This document shows, piece after piece, positions 25,284-36,757 of a DNA stretch of 64,000 bases. Below the pieces are notes generated by a model, which searched no databases, was not told the DNA's origin, and worked only from the letters and a program-made list of their open reading frames with translations. Made by a program: the position numbers and the translations under genes. Origin of the DNA: Oxalobacteraceae bacterium (GTDB lineage: Bacteria; Pseudomonadota; Gammaproteobacteria; Burkholderiales; Burkholderiaceae_D); NCBI GenBank assembly GCA_027485795.1, contig JAIXQK010000148.1, positions 62,001-126,000 of the forward strand, read 5' to 3'. Positions within the stretch are counted from its first letter, which is position 1; every line of letters starts with the position of its first letter.

Positions 25284-26128
25284 GTCTGCGCAGCATTCAG
25301 TCGCGCGACAATGCGCAATACAAACAACTCAGGCAGTGGGCGAGTAGTGCGCAGGCACGTCGCAAGTCTGGCATGACCCTGCTTGATGGGGTTCATTTAT
25401 GCGAGGCATGGCTACAGCATCGCGGTGTGCCTGCCTTGTGCGTGGTGGCTGAATCAGCGCTCAGTCACCCGGAGGTAGCGGCCCTGGTTGCACAGTGTGA
25501 ATCTAACGCTTACTCAAACGCTAAATCAAACTCAAATACAAACTCAACCGCCGGCGTCGCTGAATGTGTACTGCTGCCGGACGCCTTATTCATACCGCTC
25601 GGTCAGGTTGAACATGGTGTGGGCATATTGTTCGCGGTGAAGGTACCTGACGTAGCTGTCAGTGGCCATGCATCGCCTTCATTGCAAAGTGCGGCGTTGC
25701 TCCTCGACTCGGTGCAAGATCCGGGCAACCTCGGCACGATTTTGCGTACCGCAGCGGCGGCGGGCATTCAACAGATTTACTGCGGTCCGGGCACGGCGGC
25801 GGTTTGGTCACCCAAGGTACTGCGTGCGGGCATGGGTGCGCATTTCGCATTGGAGATTTATGAAGATATCGATCTGGTGCAGTTGATCCGGCAGGCTTCT
25901 GTACCGGTATATGCGACTGAACCTGATGCGCCAAAAACCATCTATACCGCTGATCTTCGCGCACCATCAGCTTGGTTATTCGGCCATGAAGGGCAGGGCG
26001 TATCTGAACAATTGCTCGCGCTAGCCACTGAACGACTTTCTATCCCGCAGAGCGCGCAAGTCGAGTCATTGAACGTGGCCGCCAGTGTGGCCATCTGTTT
26101 GTTCGAGCAGTGCCGACAACGAGGCTAG
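25280..26128 (+). CDS. TrmH/SpoU-family RNA 2'-O-methyltransferase
   Basis: Transfers a methyl group from SAM to a ribose 2'-OH in rRNA or tRNA. The 282 residues have an N-terminal substrate-binding domain and the C-terminal SPOUT knot, seen as [36 protein letters not shown] and [17 protein letters not shown]. Between the domains (about residues 74-93) lies an Asn/Ser-rich insert coded by short TCAAAC-like repeats, unusual for this family. The exact target is unknown. The gene overlaps rnhB by 4 nt. Confidence 0.9.
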   Translation: MSLRSIQSRDNAQYKQLRQWASSAQARRKSGMTLLDGVHLCEAWLQHRGVPALCVVAESALSHPEVAALVAQCESNAYSNAKSNSNTNSTAGVAECVLLPDALFIPLGQVEHGVGILFAVKVPDVAVSGHASPSLQSAALLLDSVQDPGNLGTILRTAAAAGIQQIYCGPGTAAVWSPKVLRAGMGAHFALEIYEDIDLVQLIRQASVPVYATEPDAPKTIYTADLRAPSAWLFGHEGQGVSEQLLALATERLSIPQSAQVESLNVAASVAICLFEQCRQRG

Positions 26129-26160
26129 CTCTACAAATTTCTGAGCAACTGGATCCTCGT

Positions 26161-26187
26161 AAAAAAATGAGTGTCGCTAAGCGACAC
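26161..26187 (-). terminator. Candidate terminator for ppsR
   Basis: GTGTCGC (26171-26177) and GCGACAC (26181-26187) form a 7-bp stem with a TAA loop. On the minus strand the hairpin is followed after three bases by seven T (26167-26161). It lies about 90 nt past the ppsR stop. Confidence 0.6.
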
Positions 26188-26232
26188 GTGCGCCAGTTAG
26201 GCGGGGGCGCCGAAGACAGTATTTGACGTACA

Positions 26233-26266
26233 GCAAGGCGCGACCAACAACGCTGGCGACATTTTT
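26233..26266. repeat. Dispersed repeat, copy 1
   Basis: The first 21 bases (GCAAGGCGCGACCAACAACGC) match 58977-58997 at 19 of 21 positions. This copy lies just downstream of the ppsR stop; the second lies between two convergent genes. See the matching entry. Confidence 0.5.
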
Positions 26267-26276
26267 CAAGAGGCGC

Positions 26277-27125
26277 CTAATAAGAGCGCTTACCGAGTTT
26301 CAGCTCATGCAAAATCATCGTAGCGATTTCCTCGATCGATTTAACCGTCGTCGATACCCATCGAATACCCTCACGCTGCATCATGCGTTCAGCCTCGTTC
26401 ACCTCGTAGCGACAATTCTCCAGCGATGCGTACTTGCTACCCGGACGGCGCTCATTGCGAACCTCTGACAAGCGATCAGGTGCAATCGACAGTCCAAATA
26501 CTTTGCTACGAAACGGTATCAGACCACTGGGCAGCATGCCACGCTCGAAGTCTTCCGGAATCAGCGGGTAGTTGGCCGCTTTGATGCCATATTGCATGGC
26601 CATGTAGAGCGAGGTCGGTGTTTTACCCGAGCGCGAAACACCCACCAAGATCACATCAGCCGATGAAAGGTTTTTATGGGACTGCCCATCATCATGCGCC
26701 AGTGAGAAATTAATCGCTTCGATACGGCTTTTATAGTCCTGCGAATCAGCGATATTGTGGCTGCGACCGATGGTGTGCGTTGACACCGTGCCAAGCTCCT
26801 GTTCCAGCGGCTCGACAAAGGTTTGAATCAGATCCATGTGCATCGCATCCGCGCGTCGCACGATAGCCGAGAGCTCCGACTTCACCAGTGTAGAGAACAC
26901 GATCGGACGCTTGCCTTCGTTATGCAAGGCATCGTTAATGCGAAGCACGGCTTCATGCGCTTTATCTTCGGTGTCAATGAAGGGTAGCCGAATCTGACGG
27001 AAACGCAGATCGAATTGCGTCAGCACCGAGTGACCAAATGTTTCCGCAGTGATACCCGTGCCATCCGACACAAAGAAAACTGTTCGATCAAACCCGTTGG
27101 AACTTGGCGGAGTGTGGCTATGCAT
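26277..27125 (-). CDS. ppsR: PEP synthase regulatory protein (bifunctional kinase/pyrophosphorylase)
   Basis: Switches PEP synthase off by ADP-dependent phosphorylation and on again by phosphate-dependent removal (DUF299 family). From the ATG at 27125 the protein is 282 residues, matching the family. It starts with [20 protein letters not shown] and has a P-loop-like motif [11 protein letters not shown] at residues 162-172. The frame is open further upstream but gives a poor N-terminus. It is divergent from ppsA, its target, so the regulator and enzyme share a 215-bp control region. Confidence 0.95.
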   Translation of the reverse strand: MHSHTPPSSNGFDRTVFFVSDGTGITAETFGHSVLTQFDLRFRQIRLPFIDTEDKAHEAVLRINDALHNEGKRPIVFSTLVKSELSAIVRRADAMHMDLIQTFVEPLEQELGTVSTHTIGRSHNIADSQDYKSRIEAINFSLAHDDGQSHKNLSSADVILVGVSRSGKTPTSLYMAMQYGIKAANYPLIPEDFERGMLPSGLIPFRSKVFGLSIAPDRLSEVRNERRPGSKYASLENCRYEVNEAERMMQREGIRWVSTTVKSIEEIATMILHELKLGKRSY

Positions 27126-27340
27126 GGTGGTTTCTAAAGAGTTAACGCAAAATTCGCCGACCAGGCTGATCCGGGAGCAGACTTGGCGAGTAAAATGAGG
27201 CCTACTCAACATTTTCCCACGCGGACTGTCCCCAGGACAATCAATCACGGATCGAGTCATGCCAGCCCCCTCACGCCAGCACAGCACTCTCCACGCGTCC
27301 GCGTCGCGCGCACCGATTTCTTCCCATCAAAGAGGTATTT

Positions 27341-29779
27341 ATGTCCCACCCAACATCTGCGGGGGCTCACTCGGCCCCTGATTCGGGGGCGGCTTATGTC
27401 GTTGCTTTCGAAGACTTGCGCATGACGGATGTCGAATCCGTCGGCGGCAAGAACGCGTCCCTTGGCGAAATGATTAGCCAACTGGCGCATGTCGGCGTGC
27501 GTGTTCCCGGTGGTTTCGCTACCACCGCCCAAGCTTTCCGTGATTTCCTGTCGTATCGCGCCGGTGGCGGTGCTGCCTTGGCCGATCGCATTGCCGACCG
27601 TCTCGCGCATCTGGATATCGATGATGTGCGCGCGCTCGCGGCTGCCGGTGCCGAGATCCGGCAGTGGATTGTGGACACGCCGTTCCAGCCGCGTCTGCTG
27701 GAAGAGATCACCCAGTTCTATCACCGCCTGGTCGATAACTCGGCCAGCGAGATGTCATTCGCGGTACGTTCCAGCGCTACCGCAGAAGACTTGCCAGATG
27801 CGTCATTCGCGGGCCAGCAAGAGACTTTTCTGAATGTAGTCGGTATCGACAATGTGCTGGAGGCAATGAAACATGTATTCGCCTCACTCTATAACGACCG
27901 CGCAATCTCCTACCGTGTCCATAAGGGCTTCACGCATGCTGAAGTTGCGCTATCGGCGGGTGTGCAGCAAATGGTGCGCTCTGATCTGGGTGCCGCTGGT
28001 GTGATGTTCACTATCGACACTGAGTCCGGTTTCAAGGATGTGGTCTTCATCACCTCCAGCTATGGTCTTGGCGAGACAGTGGTGCAGGGCGCGGTGAATC
28101 CCGATGAGTTCTATGTCCACAAGCCCATGCTCGCCGCCGGCAAACTGGCGATTATCCGACGCAACATTGGCTCCAAGCTGATCAAGATGGAATTCACGGG
28201 AGAGGCTAAGGCCGGTCGCTCTGTGCGTACGGTTGATGTGCCGATAGAGCAGCGTAATCGCTACTCGCTCAACGACACCGAGGTCGCCGAGTTGGCGAGC
28301 TATGCCGTCACTATCGAGCAGCACTACGGACGTCCGATGGATATCGAGTGGGGTAAAGATGGGCGTGACGGCAAGCTTTACATCTTGCAGGCACGACCCG
28401 AGACTGTGAAGTCGCAGCAAAAGCATGGTGATGCGCAACAGCGTTTCAAGTTGAAGGGTTCCAGCAATGTGCTGACCTATGGGCGCGCTATTGGCCAAAA
28501 GATCGGTGCCGGCCCAGTTCGCGTCATCAAAGATCCTGACCAGATGGAGCGTGTCCAACCGGGCGATGTGCTGGTGGCTGACATGACCGACCCCAATTGG
28601 GAACCGGTCATGAAACGCGCTGCGGCCATTGTCACCAACCGGGGTGGCCGTACCTGCCATGCTGCGATCATTGCGCGCGAATTAGGCGTGCCGGCGGTGG
28701 TGGGTTGTGGCGACGCAACCGAGGTGCTGAAGGATGGCACGCTAGTGACTGTCTCGTGTGCCGAGGGCGACGAGGGTCGAATCTACGATGGCTTGCTCGA
28801 AACCGAGGTGACCGAGATCAGCGGCGGCGATCTGCCCGAGATTCCGGTCAAGATCATGATGAACGTTGGCAACCCGCAGCTGGCCTTCGACTTTGCGCAG
28901 TTGCCCAACAATGGCGTCGGGCTCGCGCGGCTCGAGTTCATCATCAACAACAATATCGGTGTCCATCCCAAGGCCATCCTCGAATATCCCAATATCGATC
29001 CAGACCTGAAAAAAGCGGTCGAATCGGTCGCGCGGGGGCATGCCTCGCCGAAAGCCTTCTACGTCGACAAGCTGGCCGAGGGGGTGGCGACCATTGCGGC
29101 AGCGTTTTGGCCGCGTCCCGTCATTGTTCGGTTATCGGACTTTAAGTCGAATGAGTACAAGAAGCTGATTGGCGGTTCGCGTTACGAGCCCGATGAAGAG
29201 AACCCGATGCTGGGTTTCCGCGGTGCAGCACGCTATCTCGCGCCAGATTTCGCTGAGGCCTTCGAAATGGAGTGCCGCGCGATGAAACGGGTGCGCGACG
29301 AGATGGGCCTCACCAACGTCGAAATCATGGTCCCGTTCGTCCGAACCCTTGGGCAAGCCGAGAAGGTGGTCAATCTTCTCGCCAAGCACGGCCTAAAGCG
29401 GGGTGAGAATGGCCTGAGGCTGATCATGATGTGCGAGATACCGTCCAACGCAATTCTGGCCGAGCAGTTCCTCGAATTCTTTGACGGCTTCTCGGTGGGC
29501 TCCAACGACCTGACCCAGCTGACGCTGGGCTTGGACCGCGACTCTGGGATGGAGCTGCTGGCGGCTGATTTCGATGAGCGCGACCCGGCAGTGCTGGCTT
29601 TGCTGTCAAAAGCCATCCAGACTTGTCTCGCCAAGGGCAAATATGTGGGTATTTGCGGGCAGGGGCCGTCGGATCACCCCGACTTTGCCGAGTGGCTGAT
29701 GCGGGAGGGCATCAGCTCGATCTCACTCAACCCCGACTCAGTGGTCGATACCTGGAGGCTGCTGGCTAGCCACCGGTAA
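27341..29779 (+). CDS. ppsA: Phosphoenolpyruvate synthase
   Basis: Converts pyruvate, ATP and water to PEP, AMP and phosphate for gluconeogenesis. The 812 residues have an N-terminal ATP-grasp domain ([36 protein letters not shown]), the phosphohistidine swivel domain with catalytic H440 in [15 protein letters not shown], and the C-terminal PEP-binding barrel ending in the Cys motif of [17 protein letters not shown]. An AGAGG ribosome site precedes the ATG. The divergent ppsR gene controls its activity. Confidence 0.97.
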   Translation: MSHPTSAGAHSAPDSGAAYVVAFEDLRMTDVESVGGKNASLGEMISQLAHVGVRVPGGFATTAQAFRDFLSYRAGGGAALADRIADRLAHLDIDDVRALAAAGAEIRQWIVDTPFQPRLLEEITQFYHRLVDNSASEMSFAVRSSATAEDLPDASFAGQQETFLNVVGIDNVLEAMKHVFASLYNDRAISYRVHKGFTHAEVALSAGVQQMVRSDLGAAGVMFTIDTESGFKDVVFITSSYGLGETVVQGAVNPDEFYVHKPMLAAGKLAIIRRNIGSKLIKMEFTGEAKAGRSVRTVDVPIEQRNRYSLNDTEVAELASYAVTIEQHYGRPMDIEWGKDGRDGKLYILQARPETVKSQQKHGDAQQRFKLKGSSNVLTYGRAIGQKIGAGPVRVIKDPDQMERVQPGDVLVADMTDPNWEPVMKRAAAIVTNRGGRTCHAAIIARELGVPAVVGCGDATEVLKDGTLVTVSCAEGDEGRIYDGLLETEVTEISGGDLPEIPVKIMMNVGNPQLAFDFAQLPNNGVGLARLEFIINNNIGVHPKAILEYPNIDPDLKKAVESVARGHASPKAFYVDKLAEGVATIAAAFWPRPVIVRLSDFKSNEYKKLIGGSRYEPDEENPMLGFRGAARYLAPDFAEAFEMECRAMKRVRDEMGLTNVEIMVPFVRTLGQAEKVVNLLAKHGLKRGENGLRLIMMCEIPSNAILAEQFLEFFDGFSVGSNDLTQLTLGLDRDSGMELLAADFDERDPAVLALLSKAIQTCLAKGKYVGICGQGPSDHPDFAEWLMREGISSISLNPDSVVDTWRLLASHR

Positions 29780-29807
29780 AAATACTGCCAACCACAGGGT
29801 TAAAGTG

Positions 29808-29835
29808 TTGACACTCGGCAATATTCCGCTACACT
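29808..29835 (+). promoter_or_regulatory. Sigma-70 promoter with consensus -35
   Basis: A perfect TTGACA (29808-29813) and TACACT (29830-29835) are spaced by 16 nt, in the gap between ppsA and the opposing gene. There is no + strand ORF downstream; the only thing it can transcribe before the terminator is the short unit listed next. Confidence 0.7.
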
Positions 29836-29839
29836 CCGC

Positions 29840-29923
29840 ACTTGCTGATTGGCATAACAACCAAAAACAGTCAGTGGTACTGATTCCGCCCCCGCGCTTC
29901 ACGGCCCGGGGGTTTTGTTTTTT
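29840..29923 (+). ncRNA. Candidate small RNA of about 85 nt
   Basis: The segment runs from the predicted start about 5-7 nt after the -10 box to an intrinsic terminator: CCCCCG (29889-29894) pairing with CGGGGG (29907-29912), then TTTTGTTTTTT. The 5' half has an unpaired A-rich patch (ACAACCAAAAACAG) that could be accessible for pairing. It is not 4.5S RNA, 6S RNA or tmRNA by inspection. The terminator may instead just end the ppsA mRNA; the strong promoter between the two argues for a separate transcript. Confidence 0.5.
29889..29923 (+). terminator. Intrinsic terminator
   Basis: A 6-bp GC stem (29889-29894 with 29907-29912) is followed by an interrupted T run to 29923. It would stop both ppsA readthrough and the candidate small RNA. 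Confidence 0.75.
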
Positions 29924-29939
29924 GGGGTTCCTCTGCGGC

Positions 29940-31151
29940 TCACTGCTGCTCTTTCCTCGTTTGATTAATGAGCCTCTTTAGATAGGTGGTTTCCGGCTCA
30001 AAATTTTCTCGTTCAGCCACTAATTCTAGGAACTGTTTGGCCTGTTCGACTTCGCTTTGATTTAGCGGCGTCTTGTTGGTATCGAGCGCCTCATGAAGGC
30101 GTGTCAAAAGTGCTTGGATGGTGTCAAGCGCTTGCTGTTGATAATCGTCCGCTTCTGTCTCCTGGTCGATATCGTTTTCAACCATCGATGAGGCGAGTTT
30201 CTTTGCGAATTCGTTTATGTTGCCTTTCGACCAGGGAGAAAATCTGAACGGTTGGAGAACATCTTTCGCGAGCTGCGAAGAGGAATTGGAATTGATTAGC
30301 GGTATCAGCGCCTCCGCAATCCTTAACAAGCGTCCTTCATCGGTGATGTTGATTTTTTGCCGAAGATAGTCGAACCCGTACCCGGCAATACGTGCAAATT
30401 CCTTCTCCGGAATCCGTTTTTCAGAAGGTATTTCTTGTTTGTAGACAGTCCAAGCTTCGCTGATAAATTTACGTTTATCTTTACGTGTTGCCGGGTCTTC
30501 TTTTGACTGAGTACCAGCTTCCAGCGTTATGTGTCTTGCGTCTCTCTGCGTCTTCCATTCGAGCCCGCCAGTTCGCGCACGCTGATGTAGTTCGCTCAAA
30601 AACTCCGCGGTGTTGTCTTTCGTGATCTTTGAATGATGAAGCTTCAACGACGGGAGTTTGGGGGGCGAAGCACCCTCAGTATCGCCATGTGCCAGAAACG
30701 CCATGTGATCTGTCTTTTGGGAAGTGGTGTTGACCGTTTTCCTGCTGGCGTCAATCGGTTGCTGCTGTTGCTTCCCTTTTTGAGAAGTCTGATAGCTATC
30801 AGAGAGCGTTTTTGAGCCGACCTCGGGCTTTTTGAATTTCGTAGATCTTGCGAGTGCCTCCGGTTTTCTTGGGTGCTTTCCGCCCAGCGCGCGTACGTTC
30901 GTCGGCACCGCGGAAGAAGGCGCAATCGGACACCATCCCATACCTTCAATGTATTTACTTGCGGCGGATCTGGCGCTCATGATGCCATCGAGCTTGTCGG
31001 AGATTCTCCGGGGTAGGCTACGCTTTCCCTCCCGTTGGTAAAAAACGAGGGTGACTTCTTTTGCCTTACTATCCTTATCTAACCTTGCATACCACTTTCC
31101 TTGCTCGTTTTCTGATGCAAGTATCAGCAGTTTTGTAGGGGAAATGGACAT
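29940..31151 (-). CDS. Unrecognised multi-region protein, AT-richer than neighbours
   Basis: I do not recognise this gene. From the ATG at 31151, which has GGAG 8 nt upstream, the protein is 403 residues; starts at 31208 (ATG) or 31340 (GTG) are also in frame. The N-terminal part (1-100) looks globular (KLLILASENEQGKWYARLDKD), residues about 100-215 are a Ser/Lys/Gln-rich linker with a QQQQ run, and residues about 230-403 look helical. There is no signal peptide or membrane segment. A sample line (30241-30300) has 27 of 60 G+C, lower than the flanking core genes. Context (candidate sRNA, smpB) and composition suggest acquisition. Confidence 0.75.
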   Translation of the reverse strand: MSISPTKLLILASENEQGKWYARLDKDSKAKEVTLVFYQREGKRSLPRRISDKLDGIMSARSAASKYIEGMGWCPIAPSSAVPTNVRALGGKHPRKPEALARSTKFKKPEVGSKTLSDSYQTSQKGKQQQQPIDASRKTVNTTSQKTDHMAFLAHGDTEGASPPKLPSLKLHHSKITKDNTAEFLSELHQRARTGGLEWKTQRDARHITLEAGTQSKEDPATRKDKRKFISEAWTVYKQEIPSEKRIPEKEFARIAGYGFDYLRQKINITDEGRLLRIAEALIPLINSNSSSQLAKDVLQPFRFSPWSKGNINEFAKKLASSMVENDIDQETEADDYQQQALDTIQALLTRLHEALDTNKTPLNQSEVEQAKQFLELVAERENFEPETTYLKRLINQTRKEQQ

Positions 31152-31353
31152 AAGCCCAACTCCATCGGGTAGTTTTGCACAAGATTTGGTGACATGAGTG
31201 CTCATCATGCACTGCGCCGTGCTGCGTTTTCGCTGCACTATCAAAACACGATGATCTACAAAGGAATAGTTTGCCGCGGGCACCGATAAGCCAAACTGTA
31301 GGCTTTTGTACTCGCATTTTGGGTGCGTTAAGCACGCCACCTACATTACACGC

Positions 31354-31803
31354 TCAGCGCCGATTTTGCTTCATCGCGCGATCGACTTCTCGCTTGGCAT
31401 CGCGATCGCGCTCGGTATCGCGCTTGTCGTGCTGTTTCTTTCCTTTTGCCAAACCGACTTCGCATTTGATGCGGCCACGCTGATAATGCAAATTCAGTGG
31501 CAGCAGCGTATACCCGGCACGTTCAACTTTGCCGATCAGTCGTTTGATTTCTTCGGATTTCAGCAGCAGCTTGCGGGTGCGGACCGGATCAGGGCTGACG
31601 TGGGTGGACGCGGTTGGTAGGGGGCTGATGTGCGCGCCGAACAGAAAAATCTCGGCATTACGAATGATAACGTAGGCTTCTTTTAGCTGCGCGCGCCCGG
31701 CGCGGATGGACTTCACTTCCCAGCCTTCAAGCACCATACCCGCCTCGTAACGCTCCTCGATGAAGTAGTCGTGAAAGGCTTTCTTGTTATCGACAATGCT
31801 CAT
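31354..31803 (-). CDS. smpB: SsrA-binding protein SmpB
   Basis: Carries tmRNA to stalled ribosomes for trans-translation. The 149 residues show the family core [31 protein letters not shown], then the [10 protein letters not shown] stretch, and a basic C-terminal tail ([24 protein letters not shown]) that enters the mRNA channel. The gene diverges from ratA, as in many Proteobacteria. I looked for the ssrA gene next to it and did not find it. Confidence 0.97.
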   Translation of the reverse strand: MSIVDNKKAFHDYFIEERYEAGMVLEGWEVKSIRAGRAQLKEAYVIIRNAEIFLFGAHISPLPTASTHVSPDPVRTRKLLLKSEEIKRLIGKVERAGYTLLPLNLHYQRGRIKCEVGLAKGKKQHDKRDTERDRDAKREVDRAMKQNRR

Positions 31804-31885
31804 TCGGTGGGATGTGGGTGGGTGAGGGCGGAGCGGATCTCTTGCTCCGGTAGAATCCTGAGTGTGGATTCTATCAAACCCCCTT

Positions 31886-32317
31886 ATGGCCGTTGTTCAT
31901 AAATCCGTGCTGCTACCTTTCAGTGTCGAGCAGATGTTCCGCCTGGTTGACAAGGTGGAGGATTACCCGACGTTTCTGCCGTGGTGTAGCGGGGTCGAGG
32001 TGCGCGAGCGCGAGCAGGACCGCCTGGTCGCCGCCATCAAGATCAACTATCACGGCGTGAGGCAAACCTTCGCCACCGAAAACCGTAATACGCCACCAAC
32101 GCAGATGACCATGAAGCTGGTCGAAGGGCCATTTCGGCAGCTTGACGGCACCTGGACCTTCACCCCGCTGCGTGAAGATGCGTGCAAGATCGAGTTTGAC
32201 CTGCACTACGAGTTCTCAAGCACCGTCCTGGAAAAGCTGATCGGGCCGGTGTTCTCAAAAATCGCGGATAGTTTTGTTGACTCTTTCTGTAAACGCGCCG
32301 AGGTGGTGTATGGCTGA
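31886..32317 (+). CDS. ratA: RatA/COQ10-type START-domain protein
   Basis: A 143-residue single-domain SRPBCC/START-fold protein. It opens [38 protein letters not shown], typical of the RatA/Coq10 group, and ends in [15 protein letters not shown]. coli RatA was described as blocking 50S-30S association; the eukaryotic relatives bind ubiquinone, so its real role here is open. The start at 31886 (MAVVHKSV) is chosen because residues upstream are not family-like. It overlaps rnfH by 8 nt. Confidence 0.9.
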   Translation: MAVVHKSVLLPFSVEQMFRLVDKVEDYPTFLPWCSGVEVREREQDRLVAAIKINYHGVRQTFATENRNTPPTQMTMKLVEGPFRQLDGTWTFTPLREDACKIEFDLHYEFSSTVLEKLIGPVFSKIADSFVDSFCKRAEVVYG

Positions 32318-32627
32318 TGCTTCAACGGGTGACACCGCCAAGATAAGCGTGCAAATCTGCTATGCACTGCCGAATAGCAGCTTTTTGAAGGCGCTCACGC
32401 TGGACAGAGGCACAACCATTGCGCAAGCGATTGAAGCCTCCGGCGTACTCAGTACCCACCCGGAGATCGATTTGTCGCAGGTGCGGCTGGGTATTTTTGG
32501 CAAGCTAAAAGCCGCTGATACTGAGGTGCGCGAGGGCGACCGAATAGAGATTTACCGGCCACTTCAGGCAGATCCGAAAGAGACCCGCCGTCGACGCGCG
32601 GCGCACCGCAAAGCCGCCAAAGGCTGA
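32310..32627 (+). CDS. rnfH: RnfH family ubiquitin-fold protein
   Basis: A 105-residue protein of the RnfH (UPF0125) family with a beta-grasp fold: KISVQICYALPNSSFLKALTLDRGTTIAQAIEASGV and VRLGIFGKLKAADTEVREGDRIEIYRPL are diagnostic. The basic tail (KETRRRRAAHRKAAKG) is usual. The ATG at 32310 lies inside the end of ratA. The ratA-rnfH pair beside smpB is conserved in Beta- and Gammaproteobacteria; the function remains poorly defined. Confidence 0.92.
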   Translation: MADASTGDTAKISVQICYALPNSSFLKALTLDRGTTIAQAIEASGVLSTHPEIDLSQVRLGIFGKLKAADTEVREGDRIEIYRPLQADPKETRRRRAAHRKAAKG

Positions 32628-32644
32628 AATCTAAAAGCTACTGC

Positions 32645-32664
32645 GTCCCGGCCTGTGCCGGGAC
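32645..32664. repeat. Palindromic repeat, REP-like
   Basis: GTCCCGGC (32645-32652), CTGT, GCCGGGAC (32657-32664) is a perfect 8-bp hairpin without a T run. Beyond it, CGCAGGCCCGGATCCAGGG (around 32705-32725) resembles the other half of the dispersed palindromic elements common in proteobacterial intergenic DNA. It lies between rnfH and the guaB promoter. Confidence 0.5.
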
Positions 32665-32790
32665 AACGGTGGTGAGGCTAGCAGTACTTGATATCTCATC
32701 CCGTCGCAGGCCCGGATCCAGGGTCTTCCACTCTGCACCATACACTTCGGGCTTAGCTCCGCCTCATCAGGGAGCGGGGGTGAGTTTCTG

Positions 32791-34282
<1,492 letters not shown>

Positions 34283-34283
<1 letters not shown>

Positions 34284-35902
34284 TGCATTCCAAAATTCTC
34301 ATTCTTGATTTCGGTTCTCAGGTCACGCAGCTGATCGCACGTCGCGTGCGCGAAGCGGGTGTGTTCTCCGAGGTACATCCTTACGATGTCAGCGACGAGT
34401 TCATTCGTGCTTCTGGCGCAGCAGGCATTATTTTGTCGGGTGGCCCCAGCTCAGTGACTGAAGGTGACACGCCGCGTGCGCCGCAAGCCGTATTCGAACT
34501 TGGTGTGCCTGTACTTGGTATCTGCTACGGCATGCAAACCATGGCGGCACAGCTTGGTGGCAAAGTCGAAAACGGTCTGGTGCGCGAATTTGGCTACGCT
34601 GAAGTTCGCGCGCGTGGCCACACCGCGCTACTCAAAGACATTAACGACTTCGTCACGCCGGAAGGTCACGGCATGCTCAAGGTTTGGATGAGCCATGGCG
34701 ATAAGGTGAATGAACTACCACCCGGCTTCAAGCTGATGGCCTCTACCGATAGCTGCCCAATCGCTGGTATGGCCGATGAGGTGCGCAAGCTGTATGCGGT
34801 GCAGTTTCATCCCGAAGTCACACATACCTTGCAAGGCACAGCCATCCTTGGCCGCTTTGTGCACGACATCTGCGGCTGCAAGGCCGATTGGAACATGCCG
34901 GATTATGTCGCCGAAGCGATCGCAGCGATTCGACAGCAAGTTGGTGACGAAGAAGTCATTCTCGGTTTGTCTGGTGGTGTAGATTCCAGTGTCGCTGCGG
35001 CACTGATCCATCGCGCCATTGGGCCGCAACTGACTTGCGTGTTTGTTGACCATGGCTTACTTCGTCTGAACGAAGGTCAGATGGTGATGGACATGTTCGG
35101 AAAAAATCTCGGCGTGAAAGTCATACGCGTCGATGCGACCGAGCAGTTCATGAGCAAGCTGGCAGGCGTATCCGATCCAGAGCAAAAACGAAAAATCATC
35201 GGCAAGGAATTCGTCGAGGTATTTCAGTCTGAAGCAGGCAAACTGAAAAACGCCCGTTGGCTCGCTCAAGGAACTATCTACCCGGATGTGATCGAAAGCG
35301 CCGGCAAGGGTAAAAAGGGCGCGCACACCATCAAGAGTCACCACAATGTGGGTGGTCTGCCAGAGACATTGAATCTCAAGCTGCTCGAGCCGCTGCGTGA
35401 TCTATTTAAAGACGAAGTCCGCAAATTGGGCGTCGCACTTGGTCTGCCGCATGACATGGTTTACCGACATCCATTCCCCGGCCCGGGCCTCGGCGTGCGC
35501 ATCCTTGGTGAAGTAAAAAAAGAGTTTGCCGACTTGCTGCGCCGTGCAGATGCGATTTTTATCGAAGAGCTGCGCAACACCGCTATACCGCTATCGCAAG
35601 AGCTGGCCGAGGATGTGCCAGTAGGGCATTTCCATAAGAATTGGTACGACGCAACCAGCCAGGCGTTTGCTGTTTTCTTGCCGGTGAAATCAGTCGGCGT
35701 GATGGGGGATGGCCGCACTTACGAATACGTGGTTGCGCTGCGCGCGGTGCAGACACAAGACTTTATGACCGCGCATTGGGCGCACCTGCCACATGAGCTA
35801 CTAGCCCGCGTATCGAATCGCATCATCAATGAGGTACGGGGTATCAACCGCGTGGTCTACGACATCTCGGGGAAGCCGCCCGCGACAATTGAGTGGGAAT
35901 AA
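34283..35902 (+). CDS. guaA: GMP synthase (glutamine-hydrolysing)
   Basis: Aminates XMP to GMP. The 539 residues contain the class I glutamine amidotransferase domain with nucleophile C81 in [13 protein letters not shown] and the His/Glu pair in QFHPEVTHT, then the PP-loop ATP pyrophosphatase ([17 protein letters not shown]) and the C-terminal dimerisation domain ending KPPATIEWE. It directly follows guaB in the usual guaBA operon. Confidence 0.98.
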
Positions 35903-35968
35903 TTCAGGGTCTACCGAGCGAACGGCGCGGCCAGAAAGTGCGAAGGTCGCCTCCCAGAAGGGTTAACT

Positions 35969-36343
35969 ATGGTGGAATACTCAGCGAGCTGTCTCTGCGG
36001 TCACGTCAAGCTTAAGATTTCGTGCAAACCTAAGTTCCCGCACCTTTGTTCCTGCCCGATGTGTCGTCGAACGTCGGGAGCGCCGACCGTGGCCTGGGCC
36101 GACTTTGAGGGCTCGGCTATCGAGTGGCTCGGGCGAGGGAGACCCAAGTACTTCCAATCCTCCGAGCGGACGAAGAGGGGCTTCTGTCCAAAGTGTGGCT
36201 GCTTGATCTGCGCTGTAGATAACGATCGCACGGCCATTAGCATTACTTTGGGATGTTTGGATAATCCTGAGTTGATCGTTCCTGGCAAGACTCATAGCTT
36301 TAAGTCTGATGCCCCGAACTGGTGGCATGTTTCAGTAGGATGA
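35969..36343 (+). CDS. GFA-family zinc protein
   Basis: A 124-residue protein of the GFA (glutathione-dependent formaldehyde-activating enzyme/centromere protein V) fold. Cysteine pairs in the expected order are SCLCGHVKL, CSCPMCRRTSG and FCPKCGCLI, which bind zinc. Family members are mostly uncharacterised, so formaldehyde chemistry should not be assumed. An AGAAGG ribosome site precedes the ATG. The gene has its own terminator and is not in an operon with guaA or the exporter that follows. Confidence 0.88.
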   Translation: MVEYSASCLCGHVKLKISCKPKFPHLCSCPMCRRTSGAPTVAWADFEGSAIEWLGRGRPKYFQSSERTKRGFCPKCGCLICAVDNDRTAISITLGCLDNPELIVPGKTHSFKSDAPNWWHVSVG

Positions 36344-36350
36344 CTTAAGG

Positions 36351-36386
36351 GGGATTTGCGGATTGAGCAAATCCCAAATTGTTTTT
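36351..36386 (+). terminator. Intrinsic terminator after the GFA gene
   Basis: GGGATTTGC (36351-36359) pairs perfectly with GCAAATCCC (36367-36375), loop of 7 nt, followed by AAATTGTTTTT ending near 36386. Confidence 0.8.
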
Positions 36387-36439
36387 CTTTGCGACGAGTG
36401 AGTGGGAATGACTGGTCAATTCACCATTGGAATTTGTGC

Positions 36440-36757
36440 ATGAGTTGGGTCTATCTGGTTCTGGCGGGTCTTTTCGAGATAGGCTGGCCTGTCGGCATAA
36501 AAATTTCTCAGGCCTCGGAGACTCGCTGGATTGGCATCGCAATCGCGTTGATTTTCATGGCGTTGAGCGGGTATTTCCTCTGGCTCGCTCAGCAAAACAT
36601 ACCCATTGGAACGGCTTACGCGATCTGGACTGGAATAGGTGGTGCCGGGACGTTCATTGTCGGCGTCCTGTTTTTCGGAGATGTGCTGTCGCAGATGCGC
36701 ATACTCGGCGTTTTGCTCATCATTCTTGGTGTTGCAGCGCTTAAGTTTTCAAGCTGA
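36440..36757 (+). CDS. SMR-family efflux protein, Gdx/SugE type
   Basis: A four-helix small multidrug resistance protein of 105 residues, MSWVYLVLAGLFEIGWPVGIK onward, with the conserved membrane glutamate E13 that couples proton exchange. The WTGIGGAGT motif and the GTAYAIW stretch place it with the SugE/Gdx branch, whose studied members export guanidinium. I saw no guanidine riboswitch upstream, so the substrate is inferred. The start at 36440 is chosen because the first helix begins there. Confidence 0.9.
   Translation: MSWVYLVLAGLFEIGWPVGIKISQASETRWIGIAIALIFMALSGYFLWLAQQNIPIGTAYAIWTGIGGAGTFIVGVLFFGDVLSQMRILGVLLIILGVAALKFSS

Noticed and set aside
27950-28660. 236-residue - strand open frame opposite ppsA
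   Set aside because: Antisense to conserved ppsA sequence with no homology signal.
31804-31885. tmRNA gene beside smpB
   Set aside because: The gap is too short and no tRNA-Ala-like ends or tag frame were found on either strand nearby.
36344-36439. Guanidine riboswitch upstream of the Gdx-like exporter
   Set aside because: Only a terminator hairpin was found; paired ACGR loops of guanidine-II or the longer guanidine-I fold are not visible.
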